Shown here piece by piece: positions 62,859-64,000 of a stretch of 64,000 nt of DNA. This stretch comes from Natronomonas marina (lineage in GTDB: Archaea > Halobacteriota > Halobacteria > Halobacteriales > Haloarculaceae): positions 124,001 through 188,000 of the forward strand of contig NZ_CP101154.1 in NCBI RefSeq assembly GCF_024298905.1. The letters run 5' to 3'. Position numbers and translations under genes: made by a program. The notes under the pieces are model-generated. The model was given only the letters and a program-made list of their open reading frames with translations, searched no databases and was not told where the DNA came from. Position 1 is the first letter of the stretch. Every line of letters begins with the position of its first letter.

Positions 62859-63761
62859 ATGCAACTGGGCGTCATCGGCCTCGGGCGGATGGGGCGAATC
62901 GTCGTCGACAGGACACTCGCGGCCGGCCACGACGTCGTCGCCTTCGACCTCGACGAGTCGGCCGTCGAGGCGGCCGCCGACGCCGGCGCGACGCCCGCCG
63001 ACTCCGTCGCCGACCTCGTCGACCGCCTCCCCGACGAGAAGCGAATCTGGCTCATGGTACCGGCCGGCGACCCCGTCGACGCCACCCTCGCGGACCTCGA
63101 TCCCCACCTCGACGGCGACGACGTCGTCGTCGACGCCGGCAACTCCCACTTCGAGCGCTCCGTCGAGCGCGCCGAGGCCACGGACGCCGCCTACCTCGAC
63201 TGCGGCACCTCCGGCGGTCCCGCCGGCGCCGAACTCGGCTTCTCGCTGATGGTCGGCGGTCCCGCGTGGGCCTACGAGGCGATGACACCCGTCTTCGACG
63301 CCGTCGCGACCGGTCCCGACGGCCACGACCGCATGGGACCGTCCGGGTCCGGCCACTACGTCAAGATGGTCCACAACGGTGTCGAGTACGCCCTGATGCA
63401 GGCCTACGGCGAGGGGTTCGAACTCCTCCACGAGGGCCGCTACGACCTCGACATGGAGACCGTCGCCCGCACCTGGAACAACGGCGCCGTCGTCCGGTCG
63501 TGGCTGCTGGAACTCTGCGAGGAGGCGTTCCGCGAGGAGGGGTCGGACCTCGGGACGGTCGCCGACCACGTCGCCGGTGGTTCGACCGGCACCTGGACCG
63601 TCCAGGAGGCGCTCGAACAGGAGGTGTCGGTGCCGCTCATCTACGAGGCGCTCGGCGAACGGTTCGACTCCCGCGTCGAGGACCCCGGGAAGTTCTCGCG
63701 GCGGCTGGCGAACCGGCTGCGGTACGGCTTCGGACGGCACGAGGTCCGGCGGACGGAGTAG
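62859..63761 (+). CDS. gnd: 6-phosphogluconate dehydrogenase (decarboxylating)
   Basis: A 300-residue dehydrogenase of the short GndA-type. It has the Rossmann motif GVIGLGRMGRIVV, the substrate-binding region DCGTSGGPAGAELGFSLMVGG, catalytic GPSGSGHYVKMVHNGVEYALMQAYGEG (Lys and His-Asn), and the helical dimerisation domain ending RYGFGRHEVRR. It converts 6-phosphogluconate to ribulose 5-phosphate with loss of CO2, which in haloarchaea supplies pentoses through the oxidative pentose phosphate route. It is divergent from the secreted hydrolase. Confidence 0.93.
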   Translation: MQLGVIGLGRMGRIVVDRTLAAGHDVVAFDLDESAVEAAADAGATPADSVADLVDRLPDEKRIWLMVPAGDPVDATLADLDPHLDGDDVVVDAGNSHFERSVERAEATDAAYLDCGTSGGPAGAELGFSLMVGGPAWAYEAMTPVFDAVATGPDGHDRMGPSGSGHYVKMVHNGVEYALMQAYGEGFELLHEGRYDLDMETVARTWNNGAVVRSWLLELCEEAFREEGSDLGTVADHVAGGSTGTWTVQEALEQEVSVPLIYEALGERFDSRVEDPGKFSRRLANRLRYGFGRHEVRRTE

Positions 63762-64000
63762 CGCTGTCACCATCGACGGAGGCGTTGCTACCGATACTAC
63801 CTCACGGGCCGAAAAGGCGGGACGCGTATCCGGGTCGAGGCGAAGGGGAACAGCATACTTCCGAGGTCGATGCCTGGCCGTCCTGTCTGTCAGAGATTTC
63901 GGCCCCTCTCACGGTGCTGATACCGCACTCGTTGCCACTGACACGGTTCCGAGCTACTCTCGAGCGTGGTCTATTACCGTCAGGTCACCGTCCAGCACGA

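Noticed and set aside
59991-63761. Open frame of 1256 codons on the plus strand
   Set aside because: Most of it is the antisense of valS and of the secreted hydrolase; only the last 300 codons (from 62859) are a real protein, 6-phosphogluconate dehydrogenase. Long antisense frames are normal in high-GC haloarchaeal DNA.
63762-64000. Right end of the window
   Set aside because: Searched for the start of another gene or an RNA; no ORF with haloarchaeal codon bias and no tRNA-like folding was found.

Overview
This window is chromosomal DNA of a haloarchaeon (class Halobacteria). It is GC-rich, the encoded proteins are strongly acidic, and many genes have a TATA-like box 25-35 bp before the start with little or no leader. 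Several families are haloarchaeal specialities: DUF7119-, DUF5786- and DUF6360-like proteins, an Hvo_1808-type surface lipoprotein, and Tat/lipobox secreted proteins. I cannot assign a genus from the sequence.

Layout. 1-28.4 kb is mostly ordinary haloarchaeal core. It holds a tRNA-Lys flanked by a copy of its own 3' end, a very large RND/MMPL exporter carrying a long repeat-built coiled coil and a C-terminal winged-helix domain, a siroheme nitrite/sulfite reductase, KatG, an M29 aminopeptidase, a matrixin-type lipoprotein, the RNase P RNA gene (rnpB, minus strand), nicotinate phosphoribosyltransferase and a nicotinamidase-like hydrolase, an ABC-2 exporter, a beta-CASP nuclease and a BKACE enzyme.

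28.6-36.7 kb is the most interesting region: an apparent lasso-peptide (RiPP) biosynthetic cluster. It encodes a PqqD-like recognition element (B1), a transglutaminase-like leader peptidase (B2), three short precursor peptides with a near-identical leader (YDPPTVETYGSVEELT), an asparagine-synthase-like cyclase, an ABC exporter, an HPr-kinase-like protein and a nucleotidyltransferase-like protein. Each precursor is a self-contained cassette: a conserved upstream block, a hairpin ending one base before the ATG, the ORF, and a conserved terminator-like hairpin. Cassettes 1 and 2 arose by a 407-bp tandem duplication that carried along a scrap of the B2 gene. The cyclase frame is broken at a run of eight G's, so the cluster may be switched off, phase-variable, or miscalled.

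36.8-39.8 kb holds an aldo/keto reductase, a VapBC-like toxin-antitoxin pair with a 20-bp palindromic operator, and small zinc-binding proteins.

39.8-58.3 kb is a stress island with visibly relaxed codon use. It carries universal stress proteins, a CBS protein, a PAC2 protein, a PfkB kinase, a phosphoribosyltransferase fragment, an ABC1/UbiB kinase, a CoA-disulfide-reductase-like flavoprotein, a B12-dependent ribonucleotide reductase, an amino acid permease and two methyltransferases. The content recalls bacterial low-oxygen/dormancy gene sets. Many genes here are broken: single-base frameshifts in a UspA and the permease, an 84-bp hairpin insertion in a DUF483-like gene, truncations around a mobile-element scar, and a USP tail fragment. 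The last 6 kb returns to core genes: valyl-tRNA synthetase, a secreted hydrolase and 6-phosphogluconate dehydrogenase.
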